Below are positions 24,352-33,361 of a DNA stretch of 41,379 nt, in pieces; position 1 is the stretch's first letter; each line of letters starts with the position of its first letter. The notes beneath the pieces were generated by a model. It was given only the letters and a program-made list of their open reading frames with translations, had not been told where the DNA came from and searched no databases. The DNA is taken from contig PATI01000013.1 of the NCBI GenBank assembly GCA_002712335.1, forward strand, positions 39,619-80,997, written 5' to 3'. The translations under genes and the position numbers were made by a program. Source of the stretch: Rhodospirillaceae bacterium (lineage in GTDB: Bacteria > Pseudomonadota > Alphaproteobacteria > MPNO01 > UBA2964).

Positions 24352-25578
24352 TTAGCTTTCCATCAACTTATGCCAGCCTTGCCAAAACCCACGTACTGCA
24401 AGTTCGTTGCATCTACTGTTAGATCTTCTTTCTGTATCTCTTCCACCCATCGCAAGGACAGACTTCTTATTTTCTGAACCTTTTACGCCCCTTCGGACCC
24501 AGCCAACTACCGCCCCATCCTCCATGGCGATGTAGCCTCCAGGTCCAACAAGATTAGATTGCCTTATTCGCATCGCTCTCTGCTCTTTAGTGTCTGTTGC
24601 GGCCCCGAGCACCCACCACGTAAGCTCACTCCTGTCAGGCCCTTTGGGGACAATAAGTCGAAGGGTTAAGACATTGGACAGTTGCTGTATAGAAAAGTTC
24701 GGAAACAAGCTCTGGATAGCTAAAGTAGTGCCGCATTTAAATTCCGGCCAGCTTTGCAGTAATTCAGGTGAGTTTAGCTCGTAATCATCTTTCGAGGCTC
24801 GGATTTCCTTCGCATTATATTGTCCCTGATCGTTATCTTGTGTTCGGATCGAGTAAGTTAAATGATGAAGACCGCCCTCGCTTACCTCAACAGCTCCCTT
24901 CATAGATAAACGGTTCAACCTGAAGGTTGTCATAAAGGAATGAAGAAGAGAAGCATGGTAGGTGTCTCTTACATTCTCCATGTAGAGCTTCCAGTTTCCA
25001 TCAAGACCATGCCGGAAACGCCCCAGTAATTCCATTTCTCGTCCCAAAAGACGTTCTATGTTTTTACACATTTCCGGTCCAAAATATTCGACTAGGGTGG
25101 GCATATCCTCGCCAAAGGTCCCGAATATAAGCCCACAATATGTCTGAACCGTTAATTTTTCTAGGCCATGGCAGGACTTATCAAAATCATCAGCCATTCC
25201 GCCTTCGCCTTGTATTCCTTTTTCGAATGCGATTGAGGACAGGTTACCCTCCAAATCATAAGTCCAGTTGTGATAGACGCACGTCAGGTGTTCTAAATTT
25301 CCGTGATCCTCAACACAAACTAAATTGCCGCGATGGGCACAGCGATTGACCATCGCATGAATAATCTCTTTTTTATCCCTAACGACGATAACGGGTGTGT
25401 CACCAATAAATACCGTTTTAAAATCACCGACGTTGGGAAGTTCGAGCTCCAAAGCGAGGAAATGCCATGTCCTGCCGCGGTAAACCTGACTTTGTTCCTG
25501 TACATAAAGTTCCTCGTCTGAATACAAAACGTAGGGGATTTCGCTGTAATCATTTGGATTAAAATCGAGGGAGGGCAT
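24352..25578 (-). CDS. Aromatic-ring-hydroxylating dioxygenase, large (alpha) subunit
   Basis: The catalytic subunit, 408 residues, of a Rieske-type ring-hydroxylating oxygenase that adds O2 to an aromatic or similar ring, usually of an aromatic acid. The Rieske ligands are C80-x-H82 and C100-x-x-H103. The mononuclear iron site is D205-x-x-H208-x4-H213 in ENVRDTYHASLLH, D205 bridging the centres. It heads the - strand operon (alpha, beta, binding-protein-like protein, split decarboxylase). No reductase gene is adjacent; the only ferredoxin seen is at 2742. The gene is divergent from the decarboxylase-like gene at 25684. The substrate is unknown. Confidence 0.9.
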   Translation of the reverse strand: MPSLDFNPNDYSEIPYVLYSDEELYVQEQSQVYRGRTWHFLALELELPNVGDFKTVFIGDTPVIVVRDKKEIIHAMVNRCAHRGNLVCVEDHGNLEHLTCVYHNWTYDLEGNLSSIAFEKGIQGEGGMADDFDKSCHGLEKLTVQTYCGLIFGTFGEDMPTLVEYFGPEMCKNIERLLGREMELLGRFRHGLDGNWKLYMENVRDTYHASLLHSFMTTFRLNRLSMKGAVEVSEGGLHHLTYSIRTQDNDQGQYNAKEIRASKDDYELNSPELLQSWPEFKCGTTLAIQSLFPNFSIQQLSNVLTLRLIVPKGPDRSELTWWVLGAATDTKEQRAMRIRQSNLVGPGGYIAMEDGAVVGWVRRGVKGSENKKSVLAMGGRDTERRSNSRCNELAVRGFWQGWHKLMES

Positions 25579-25683
25579 ATGAAAATACCTTTTCTATTTA
25601 GTACCGCAGTTGTGTCCTATGTAATCACATGCTGAACTGAAGTTTCAATATTATAACATATAAAAGAAATTTGGGAGGGTTCA

Positions 25684-26676
25684 GTGAAATTACAGCTCAG
25701 TATAGCAACTGATGTAAATCCGCGCACTAGGCCGATCATCGATGGTCAGGTGAAAATTGATGGTGTGAGTTTAGTTCATACACCACTGCATCCCTCCGAA
25801 ATGTTTTGGCGACAACTTAAGTTTGGTGATTTTGATATTTCCGAGATGTCATTTTCCTCGCTAATCAAAGCCGTATCGAACGGAGATACAAGGTGGATTG
25901 GTATTCCAATCTTTACGACTCGCCACTTCTTTCAAAATTGGATTTTGATACGCAAGGACTCGGGTATTCGGACACCGCAGGATATGCGAGGTAAACGCGT
26001 TGGAGTCCCAGAATTTCAACAAACTGCGGCCGTATGGTCGCGTGGAATCTTAAAACACGAATTTGGTGTTGATCAAACTGAAATGGAATATTTCATGGAG
26101 CGGTTACCCGACACCAGCCACGGTGGTGCAACTGGTTTTAAAATTCCTGAAGGTGTTAAGTTAAATCAAATACCGGTGGAAAAAAATATCGGACAAATGT
26201 TACTGGATGATGAGTTAGATGCGACACTATTGTATCTCAATAATCCAAATTTGGTCGACCGAAGTTCGGTCGATTTAGCCCACCATTCTAACTTTGCCCC
26301 ATTATTCTCAGACCCCGAGGCTGAAAGCTTACGATATTATAAAAAAACTAATATTTATCCAATTAATCATACAGTTGTCATAAAGAGATCGTTGGCTGAA
26401 CAACACCCATGGCTATTATTAAATATCCTTAAAGCTTTCAATCAAGCGAACAATTTGGCTGATAGTCAACGCTTAGAACATGTCGATTATTATAGGGCCG
26501 CTGGCCTAATTTCGGGAGAAAGCTATGACGCTCTTGGGCAACCACTTGTTCGACACGGCATAAAAGCTAATCGAGAAACTCTGGAAGCCGCCACATTGTA
26601 TTCATTTGAGCAAGGTTTGACGCCCTACCAAGTTGGAATTAAAGAGGTGTTTGGCACCAGTACTCTAGACCAATAG
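25684..26676 (+). CDS. 4,5-Dihydroxyphthalate-decarboxylase-like protein (binding-protein fold)
   Basis: A 330-residue protein of the type II periplasmic-binding-protein fold, in the branch annotated as 4,5-dihydroxyphthalate decarboxylase or ABC substrate-binding protein. Typical stretches are FGDFDISEMSFSSLIK, PIFTTRHFFQNWI and MRGKRVGVPEFQQTA. No signal peptide is seen. The start is GTG with GGGAGGG six bases upstream. It is divergent from the dioxygenase operon and 19 bases before the TauE/SafE permease gene. Decarboxylation of an aromatic dicarboxylate is a reasonable inference from the oxygenase context, not a proof. Confidence 0.8.
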   Translation: MKLQLSIATDVNPRTRPIIDGQVKIDGVSLVHTPLHPSEMFWRQLKFGDFDISEMSFSSLIKAVSNGDTRWIGIPIFTTRHFFQNWILIRKDSGIRTPQDMRGKRVGVPEFQQTAAVWSRGILKHEFGVDQTEMEYFMERLPDTSHGGATGFKIPEGVKLNQIPVEKNIGQMLLDDELDATLLYLNNPNLVDRSSVDLAHHSNFAPLFSDPEAESLRYYKKTNIYPINHTVVIKRSLAEQHPWLLLNILKAFNQANNLADSQRLEHVDYYRAAGLISGESYDALGQPLVRHGIKANRETLEAATLYSFEQGLTPYQVGIKEVFGTSTLDQ

Positions 26677-26695
26677 AAACGGAAGAAAATAAAAA

Positions 26696-27466
26696 GTGAT
26701 TGAGTTATCTTTTCTAGGTGTTCCCAATGTTAACGCTTGGATTTTCTTTGGGCTGTCTATTGCTGCATGCTTTACCTCGATTGTGGCGGTAGTAACTGGG
26801 ACAGCAGGTGGATTGTTGTTGCTAGCCCTCATGGCTTTCTTTTTTGATCCGGCTACGTTGTTGCCCCTTCATACAGTAATAATGCTCTTGGCTTCTGTGC
26901 ACGTGGCCGCCTTGTTCTGGCGCTATATTTTAAGGCAAACGGTTATCCCTTTCTTGGGAGGCTCAATAATTGGGGCAGCGTTAGGCGCCCAAATATTTGT
27001 GGCGCTGCCTGCCGCTATACTTCAAGGTATCATCGGATTTTTCATACTAGTGTTAACGTGGTTACCGAAACTTGCGAGTTTTGGTGGCGAGACAAAACGA
27101 TTTGCGGTGGTTGGGTTTGTAATTACCTTTTTAGGGATTTTTGTTAGTGCGACCGGCTCGTTATTAGCCTCCTTTGTTGCCGGAGCTTCACCGGATAGGC
27201 GAAATCATGTTGGGACAATGGGGGCTTTAATGATTTGCAGTCATATTACGAAAATCGTGGCTTTTGGTATCTTAGGTGTCGCTCTGACTGCTTATATACC
27301 ATTAATAATTTCCATGGTTACGGGTGCGGCCCTTGGTAACTGGTTGGGAGGAAAAATGCTCCACCAGATGCGGGAGAAAATCTTCCGCACTGTGTTTAAA
27401 TTATTACTAACTCTGCTTGGTCTTCGATTGCTTTGGGTAGGCAGCGAAGGACTTGGTTGGTTTTAG
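26696..27466 (+). CDS. TauE/SafE-family membrane permease
   Basis: A 256-residue inner-membrane protein with about seven to eight hydrophobic helices, of the sulfite exporter / sulfoacetate permease type. The two repeats show the GTAGGLLLLALMAFF and GAALGAQIF glycine-rich stretches and the ATGSLLASFVAG loop in the second half. The start is GTG with GGAAG about ten bases upstream. It probably forms an operon with the decarboxylase-like gene at 25684. It ends one base from the convergent dienelactone hydrolase. The substrate could be sulfite or an organic acid. Confidence 0.87.
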   Translation: MIELSFLGVPNVNAWIFFGLSIAACFTSIVAVVTGTAGGLLLLALMAFFFDPATLLPLHTVIMLLASVHVAALFWRYILRQTVIPFLGGSIIGAALGAQIFVALPAAILQGIIGFFILVLTWLPKLASFGGETKRFAVVGFVITFLGIFVSATGSLLASFVAGASPDRRNHVGTMGALMICSHITKIVAFGILGVALTAYIPLIISMVTGAALGNWLGGKMLHQMREKIFRTVFKLLLTLLGLRLLWVGSEGLGWF

Positions 27467-27467
27467 C

Positions 27468-28148
27468 CTACATATTTTTAAAGCACCTCAAGACGGCATC
27501 ACGCGAAATTTTTGCAACTTCTGGATTGTAGGCTGGCTTGCCCGGAGTTGAAAAATTGTGTGACTGACCTTCATAAACAATAATTTCGGCACTCGGATGA
27601 TTTGCATAAGAGTCTCTTATTGCGTCAACCTCTTCCATGGGAATAGATGCATCATTGTCGCCGAAATGATAGCTGACCGGGCATCTAATGTTTTTAGTTT
27701 CATCCAAATGCAGGCCTATTTTTGTGCCATGAAATGAAGCAGCACCATCCACTCCCAATCTAGCGGCTGAAAGGTGTGCATAGCGTCCTCCAAAACAAAA
27801 ACCAAGAACAGCGATCTTACCATTGCAAATCTGCCGTCCCTTCAAATCATTTATAACATCTTCAATATCAAGCATGCCCTGTTCGGCATCAAACGCTGCG
27901 TAGCGTTTCTGGGCGACCTCGCGGTCTGAAGTGGGTCCGGGGTGTTGCCGCCAAAAAATATCTGGCATCGAGACAACAAAACCATCGTCTGCCCATTCAT
28001 CAGCCAACAATTTCATAGTTTCATCAGCACCAGAGATCGCAGTTATCCATAGAATACCAGGGAATGGCCCTTCACCATTTGGCATTGTTAAATAGCCATC
28101 AAAATTTTCGTTATTACGAGTGGTATACCGAATATTTTCTCCTTGCAT
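27468..28148 (-). CDS. Dienelactone hydrolase family protein
   Basis: A 226-residue alpha/beta hydrolase with a Cys-Asp-His triad: C118 in GFCFGGRY, aspartate D166 in FGDNDASIP and H197 in GQSHNFSTPG. Dienelactone hydrolases open enol-lactones to maleylacetate after ortho ring cleavage; many relatives act on other lactones or esters. AGGAGGAAAGG lies directly before the ATG, an unusually strong ribosome binding site. It follows the amidase gene by 12 bases in the same operon. Confidence 0.88.
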   Translation of the reverse strand: MQGENIRYTTRNNENFDGYLTMPNGEGPFPGILWITAISGADETMKLLADEWADDGFVVSMPDIFWRQHPGPTSDREVAQKRYAAFDAEQGMLDIEDVINDLKGRQICNGKIAVLGFCFGGRYAHLSAARLGVDGAASFHGTKIGLHLDETKNIRCPVSYHFGDNDASIPMEEVDAIRDSYANHPSAEIIVYEGQSHNFSTPGKPAYNPEVAKISRDAVLRCFKNM

Positions 28149-28160
28149 CGGCCTTTCCTC

Positions 28161-29513
28161 CTAATTTTCAAAAAGGCTAAGAAGCGCGCGCGCAAAGGAG
28201 AACATTTCGGCATCTTTATCTCTGAACCCAATGATTTGCAGACCCAGTGGCAGGTTTTCAGTTTTCAAGATTGGCATGGACAAAGCTGGAACACCGAGCA
28301 GAGAGGTACAAACAGTAAAATTTGGATCTCCCGTCCACTTTAAGCCTTCTGGTGCGGCACCGGGTGCAGCCAGAGTAACAGCAAAGTCACAATGTTCAGC
28401 CAAAGCTGCGTGCCTACTACGAATTTCTGTCCGACGTGTTAACAAGTCGCAATATTGTTCCTGCGTCATCTGGTTCGCTTGCTTAAGACGATCGAGCGAG
28501 CTTTCACTTAATTTACTGGAATCGAGGTCTCGGTGGTATGTATTTAACGGCCACCGTCCTTCCCAGGCATTGATATCACGGGATAATGGATTGGCATCCG
28601 AAATGGCTTCTTCGACGTCGGCAACTGTTTGGTTATTATCTGCGTCAATTAGCTTGATCCCAGCATTCCCAAAAAGATCTACTGCCATTTGCAGCTGGGC
28701 CTTCGCGTCACCTGTAGCGGTTTCCCAGCCTGCTGTTTTTAAAATAGCAATTTTCTGCGGCTTTAAATTTTCGGGAAGGTCCATAGGGCCCATAAGTCCG
28801 GTGTAGCCGGGGTCGCCTCCAGCACGTGAAGACATTTCTCGAGCCATTCTCCACGTATCGGTTAACGAAGCGGCTATAGCACCAGTACAACTTTGACTAA
28901 AATCGTCAAAACTACCGCCCCGACATATTCCACCGACGCTAGGCTTAAAGCCAAACGCTCCGCAATAACTTGCAGGACGTATTGTTGATCCGATAACCTG
29001 TGATGCCGTCGCACCCGCTAGCATACCGCAACCAACGGCTGCAGCAGACCCACTGCTGGATCCTCCCGGCGTTCTGTCCGGGTCGTGAGGGTTTTTTGTT
29101 CCCCTTGGCGTGGTGGCGGCAAATTCTGTTGTGACTGTCTTGCCTACTATGGTTGCGCCACCCTCTCTTAAGGCAGCGACTGCCGCACAATCGCGACCCA
29201 TTTTCCAGCCTTCGAAAAGGGGAGAGCCCTGTTCTGTAACCATGTCGGCAGTCTCCATAACATCTTTTACGCCAACGGGCATTCCATCAATTCGAGAAAA
29301 TTCTTTTCCCTCTCGCCAACGTGCCGTCGATTTATCCGCGGCAGCACGCGCCCTTTCAAGGTTGGTTACAACAAAAGCTCCGATCGTTTTTTCGTGGGTT
29401 TCAATAACGTCAATACATCTCTCAAGAAGATCACGTGGAGTATCACTGCCGTTTGAGAAAGCGTCGATGCATGAATAGAATGGGCGTACTTGGGGATTGA
29501 TGCCATCAGCCAT
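28161..29513 (-). CDS. Amidase-signature family amidase, copy 1
   Basis: A 450-residue amidase-signature enzyme that hydrolyses a carboxylic amide to acid and ammonia in the cytoplasm. The Ser-cis-Ser-Lys set is present: K83 in GVKDVMET, the cis serine in the PGGSSSGSAAA loop (150-159) and the nucleophile S176 in GSTIRPAS. AGAGAG precedes the ATG. It lies between the decarboxylase-like gene at 29542 and the dienelactone hydrolase gene, on the same strand, so an operon is likely. The substrate is unknown. Confidence 0.9.
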   Translation of the reverse strand: MADGINPQVRPFYSCIDAFSNGSDTPRDLLERCIDVIETHEKTIGAFVVTNLERARAAADKSTARWREGKEFSRIDGMPVGVKDVMETADMVTEQGSPLFEGWKMGRDCAAVAALREGGATIVGKTVTTEFAATTPRGTKNPHDPDRTPGGSSSGSAAAVGCGMLAGATASQVIGSTIRPASYCGAFGFKPSVGGICRGGSFDDFSQSCTGAIAASLTDTWRMAREMSSRAGGDPGYTGLMGPMDLPENLKPQKIAILKTAGWETATGDAKAQLQMAVDLFGNAGIKLIDADNNQTVADVEEAISDANPLSRDINAWEGRWPLNTYHRDLDSSKLSESSLDRLKQANQMTQEQYCDLLTRRTEIRSRHAALAEHCDFAVTLAAPGAAPEGLKWTGDPNFTVCTSLLGVPALSMPILKTENLPLGLQIIGFRDKDAEMFSFARALLSLFEN

Positions 29514-29541
29514 AATGTTTCTCTCTTTTAAACTTTGTTAA

Positions 29542-30480
29542 CTATCCAACAAGGTCGTGTGTACCTTCAGCGAAAAGTTCTTCGACACTAAATTTTCTTG
29601 GTGTTATTAGTTGATCATACGCTGTTTGTGTCAATGCCTCTAGGGCGAGACGGTTTGGCTCTATGCCGTATGGGAATGGATCGCCCCCAACGCCTCTCTC
29701 TAGTTCAACAGTCAGTTGGTCTTCCGCGGAGAGATTTCCTCCTTTGTTGAGTGAAGATAAATATTTATCTTTAGATGATTTCAAGGCATGAAATAAATCA
29801 ACAGCTAAACCCGGATATTTTTCGAGCAATTCATCCTTGACGACAATCCCATGATTGACCGGGTAAACGCCCGAACTACGATATGAAGAAAATCCCGCCT
29901 CTTTTGGGTTACTTATTAAGGGCTGAACGTTGTCGACAGGCTCAGGTAATGTCCCGACGGCCGCGACAATGTTGTTGTTTGCAAACATTTCCTTAAAATT
30001 CTTTCCCATGGAGGCATAGTCGGCGAATGAGGGAAGGTTGAATTCAGCGACGTGTTCATCGTCAGTGCATGTCCAATGTACCTTGTTGAGTTCAACGTTA
30101 TATTCAGAACTCAGGACGTATCTAGCCCATACTCCGGTCGTAACGGTGTAGCCCCGCACAATTCCGGCGGTTTTTCCTTCCATTTCCTTGGGATCATTAA
30201 GTCTACTCTCCGTGTTTACATGTATCGCTTGATGATGAAAATTTCGAGTAATAAATAGTGGTAACGCAGTAAATTTTTTGCCAACTGATTTTGCTGCAAG
30301 GTAGGTTGTAAAGGGCATTTCACAAATGTCATAAGCCATCTCACGAACCATTTTTCTTGCCCAGACCAAAATGTTTTCAGCCTCAGGAAATTGGAGCTCC
30401 AACCCATCGTTTATGGTGTTTTTTGTCTTCATTTCGCGCATCAGGCCATAGCTGCGGGTAGGTACTATTAATTTTGGCAT
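29542..30480 (-). CDS. 4,5-Dihydroxyphthalate-decarboxylase-like / binding-protein-fold protein
   Basis: A 312-residue protein of the same fold and branch as the one at 25684. Shared elements are the ALPLFITRNFHHQAI stretch, EMEGKTAGIVRGYTVTTGV and GVYPVNHGIVVKD. No signal peptide is present if translation starts at the ATG 30480, which has GGGGAA upstream and gives the family-like N terminus MPKLIVPTRSYG. The longer frame, starting at 30594, would add 38 unrelated residues. It heads a - strand unit with the amidase and dienelactone hydrolase genes, divergent from the amidohydrolase at 30642. Confidence 0.8.
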   Translation of the reverse strand: MPKLIVPTRSYGLMREMKTKNTINDGLELQFPEAENILVWARKMVREMAYDICEMPFTTYLAAKSVGKKFTALPLFITRNFHHQAIHVNTESRLNDPKEMEGKTAGIVRGYTVTTGVWARYVLSSEYNVELNKVHWTCTDDEHVAEFNLPSFADYASMGKNFKEMFANNNIVAAVGTLPEPVDNVQPLISNPKEAGFSSYRSSGVYPVNHGIVVKDELLEKYPGLAVDLFHALKSSKDKYLSSLNKGGNLSAEDQLTVELERGVGGDPFPYGIEPNRLALEALTQTAYDQLITPRKFSVEELFAEGTHDLVG

Positions 30481-30641
30481 TCGGTTTTCCCCAGATTTGA
30501 TTCGGTTTTGATATATTTTCTTATAGCAAATCAGCCCAGACATCAAAGTGGTGATTATGTTTGGAGGTAGACAAAGAACATTATTTGAAGACACAATACA
30601 GACAATTGGTTTAACCGTAATAAGAGCTGGGGAGCTTTACG

Positions 30642-31814
30642 ATGGATAGTAATATCAATGCTTATGATGGCGACGGACATGTCGAAGAATGGGAAGATAC
30701 ATTCTCTGATAAATACCTTGAACCCGAATTCCGTGATCGTAGACCGGTGGTGGTTGAAACGGGTGAGAATGAGCGGGATTATAAATGGAACATTGAAGGA
30801 GAATTATTTAGAATAGGCGGTTCACCCTCCAGCAAGAACGGAGTGGTGTCACTGGAATATGAAAAAATGTCAAAGTGGCGAGGTTCCCATGAAAGCGGGG
30901 AATTCCACAGTGCCGCCGACCGCCTTCAGGTGATGGACGAGGAAGATACGCTTATTTCAGTAAATTATCCGACCTTGCTTTTGCAATGGCCAATTGCCAA
31001 GGATCCCAAGCTTAATCAAGCCCTTACGCGTGCTTATAACAATTGGGTATGTGACATTTCTAGCCAAGCGCCGGATCGTTTAAAATGGGTGACTGTCATT
31101 TGCCCGAGCGATCCAGAAGAAGCGGCGCGTGAGATGAGGCGGACTAAGAAAATGGGCTCGGTTGGTGTGATGGTACTCGGTGAGTATAATGAGAAAGGCT
31201 TAGATCATCCGGACTTCGAAGTGATTTGGCAAACAGCGAACGATATTGGTATGCCTGTGAATGTGCACCCGGGAACCGGAGCCTTAAAAGCCTGGGAAGA
31301 TTATCCAAGTGTCGCGGCCGATCAATTTTTAATGTCAGTCGTGCGTGGTTTTAAGACAATTTGCAGTTCTGGAATTCTTGATCGTTACCCTGATGTAACA
31401 GTTTCTTTTTTGGAAACAGGATGCACTTGGGTCGATTTTGCTATCGAAGTAATGGACTTTACCTTGGATACAATTCGTGAGCGAATTAAACACGATGCAC
31501 TTCGCGCCGAGCATATGCCGATTATAGAGCGCGGTTTGCCTAAAATGACCCCAGAAGAGTATATTAAAGCTGGTCGTATATTTATCGGTTTCGAAGTGGA
31601 TGATGATTTGCTTCCATATATGATAAATAAATATGGAACAGATTGTTGGGTTTATGCCAGCGATATTCCGCACGCTCATCGCTTGGTCAACTCACCTAAG
31701 CATGTTCTCAATCGATCCGATGTGACTGACAAGGCAAAGGAAAAAATTCTCTGGCATGGAACAGCAAAATTGTATGGTTTCGACTTGCCAGAGAGTAAAA
31801 TAAAGGCCGCTTGA
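30642..31814 (+). CDS. Amidohydrolase family protein, copy 3 (divergent)
   Basis: A 390-residue metal-dependent TIM-barrel protein of the same family as the genes at 1415 and 3451, but only distantly similar. The N-terminal motif is D9-x-D11-x-H13-x-x-E16 (DGDGHVEE). Further ligand candidates are the histidine in NVHPGTGA and the aspartate in YASDIPHAHR. GGGGAG is placed seven bases before the ATG. It is monocistronic, divergent from the gene at 29542 and convergent with the amidase at 31852. A decarboxylase or hydrolase role is expected, the substrate unknown. Confidence 0.87.
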   Translation: MDSNINAYDGDGHVEEWEDTFSDKYLEPEFRDRRPVVVETGENERDYKWNIEGELFRIGGSPSSKNGVVSLEYEKMSKWRGSHESGEFHSAADRLQVMDEEDTLISVNYPTLLLQWPIAKDPKLNQALTRAYNNWVCDISSQAPDRLKWVTVICPSDPEEAAREMRRTKKMGSVGVMVLGEYNEKGLDHPDFEVIWQTANDIGMPVNVHPGTGALKAWEDYPSVAADQFLMSVVRGFKTICSSGILDRYPDVTVSFLETGCTWVDFAIEVMDFTLDTIRERIKHDALRAEHMPIIERGLPKMTPEEYIKAGRIFIGFEVDDDLLPYMINKYGTDCWVYASDIPHAHRLVNSPKHVLNRSDVTDKAKEKILWHGTAKLYGFDLPESKIKAA

Positions 31815-31832
31815 TAGGCCCATTTATTTCTT

Positions 31833-31845
31833 TCGACTTGGTCGA
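31833..31845. terminator. Small hairpin between convergent genes
   Basis: TCGAC-TTG-GTCGA is a perfect five-base stem with three-base loop in the 37-base gap between convergent genes. The flanks are A/T-rich but lack a proper T run, so termination is only possible. Confidence 0.25.
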
Positions 31846-31851
31846 TTAAGA

Positions 31852-33342
31852 CTAAATATCAAAAGCTGGTGTGCGCCTGTGCAGAGTAGCCTGCTCGTAG
31901 GCAAAGGCAAAGTTTATCATGTTCGCATCATCGTAGGGTCTACCTAAAAAGGTGATGCCTGCTGGCAAATTATCTTCGGTGAAACCTGCTGGTACAACGA
32001 TTGAAGGTACGAAAATTAGAAAAGTGTTAATGTGTGGTGCACCCCATTGGTCAATATAAGGAGGATTTATTCCATCTTTGATTAGAGTGGGCTGATGTTC
32101 AACTGCCTTGTGAACGAATGCATCTAGGTTGTGGTCTGCCATGACAGCAAGAAACCTAGTCATTAGAGTGTCACGAGCATGAAGATATTCACCCCATTCT
32201 GAACTAGTATCCTCATTTTTCCAGCGTGTTCGGACCCCATAAGCGGTTTTTTGAAATAATGGAGAGTTCATTATTTCTGCACGTGTTCGAAATGGAGGGT
32301 TTGCGCAACCGGAGGCGTAATCTTCATAAGACTGGTTTTCGTCATGATTGTTTCTGGCGCGCTTGCCTAAAAGTTCATTGAGACCAGGTATAGAAACTGG
32401 GTCAACAATGTCTGCCCCTGCATTATGAAGTTCTCCTATCGCGCGGTCAAAAACGGCAGTTATTTTTGCAAAGTCATCAGAATCGGGTTCTGCTCTGTGA
32501 CCCATCGATTCCCTTAATATACCAATTCTTTTTCCTTTAAGAGCTTCCTTATCAAGTTGTTGTGCATAACTTTTTGAATTTTTACCGACCCCGTGGGCAG
32601 TAATAGGGTCATTGGGATCATATCCGACCATGCAATCGAGAAGTTTGGCCAGGTCTGTCACCGTTCGAGCCATCGGTCCAAGTGATCCATTAATCATAGG
32701 CCATCCGGCATAGACTCCATGACGACTTACCAGTCCTGCTGTTGGTCGCATCCCCGATACGCCATTCCATATGGATGGACGACGAATCGACGCAAAGCCC
32801 TCCTGACCGATGCAAATAGTCGCAAAATTTGCTGATACAGCAGCCCCGGATCCACCAGATGATCCTCCGGCCGTTCGTTCTTGATCGTATACATTCCGGG
32901 TGGAGCCAAATAGAGATCCATGAGTGTCACCAGCACCCATTTCCCCAAGGGTGGTCTTACCAATAAAAATAGCTCCCGCTTTCTTAAGTTGGGTAGCAAT
33001 TGTGCAATCCCGGCCCGGTTGGTGGTCTTTAAATAAAAGTGAGCCCATTGTAGTGGGCATGCCATTCACATCGGCCTGATCTTTCATGAGAATTGGTATC
33101 CCATGTAAGGGGCCTACGAGGCCGTTTTTTTTCATTGCCTCGTCCAATTCGTCTGCTTCTTCCAATACTTTAGGGTTTATAGATATAACGGAGTTAATTT
33201 TTGGACCATTTTTATCGTATTTTTCGATACGATCTAGATACATTTGGACTAACTCCTGGGCAGTGAGGCGTCCGGCTATATAAGCATCATGTATGTCAGC
33301 TATTGTAGTTTCTATTAGTTCGAATGTATCAGTTAAAGACAT
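31852..33342 (-). CDS. Amidase-signature family amidase, copy 2
   Basis: A 496-residue amidase with K87 in GIPILMKDQADV, the cis serine in AGGSSGGSGAA (158-168) and the nucleophile S185. Around S185 the usual GGSIRxPA reads FASIRRPS, an alanine replacing the second glycine, which may affect the oxyanion hole. The length fits glutamyl-amidotransferase-like amidases. It lies 19 bases after the aryl-CoA ligase gene on the - strand, with a weak ribosome binding site, suggesting translational coupling. Releasing an aromatic acid for the ligase is a plausible partnership. Confidence 0.88.
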   Translation of the reverse strand: MSLTDTFELIETTIADIHDAYIAGRLTAQELVQMYLDRIEKYDKNGPKINSVISINPKVLEEADELDEAMKKNGLVGPLHGIPILMKDQADVNGMPTTMGSLLFKDHQPGRDCTIATQLKKAGAIFIGKTTLGEMGAGDTHGSLFGSTRNVYDQERTAGGSSGGSGAAVSANFATICIGQEGFASIRRPSIWNGVSGMRPTAGLVSRHGVYAGWPMINGSLGPMARTVTDLAKLLDCMVGYDPNDPITAHGVGKNSKSYAQQLDKEALKGKRIGILRESMGHRAEPDSDDFAKITAVFDRAIGELHNAGADIVDPVSIPGLNELLGKRARNNHDENQSYEDYASGCANPPFRTRAEIMNSPLFQKTAYGVRTRWKNEDTSSEWGEYLHARDTLMTRFLAVMADHNLDAFVHKAVEHQPTLIKDGINPPYIDQWGAPHINTFLIFVPSIVVPAGFTEDNLPAGITFLGRPYDDANMINFAFAYEQATLHRRTPAFDI

Positions 33343-33361
33343 TTTATTAACTCATTGTTAT

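Noticed and set aside
28231..28806. 191-codon frame antisense to amidase copy 1
   Set aside because: It is fully contained in a gene with clear catalytic motifs and has no family features.
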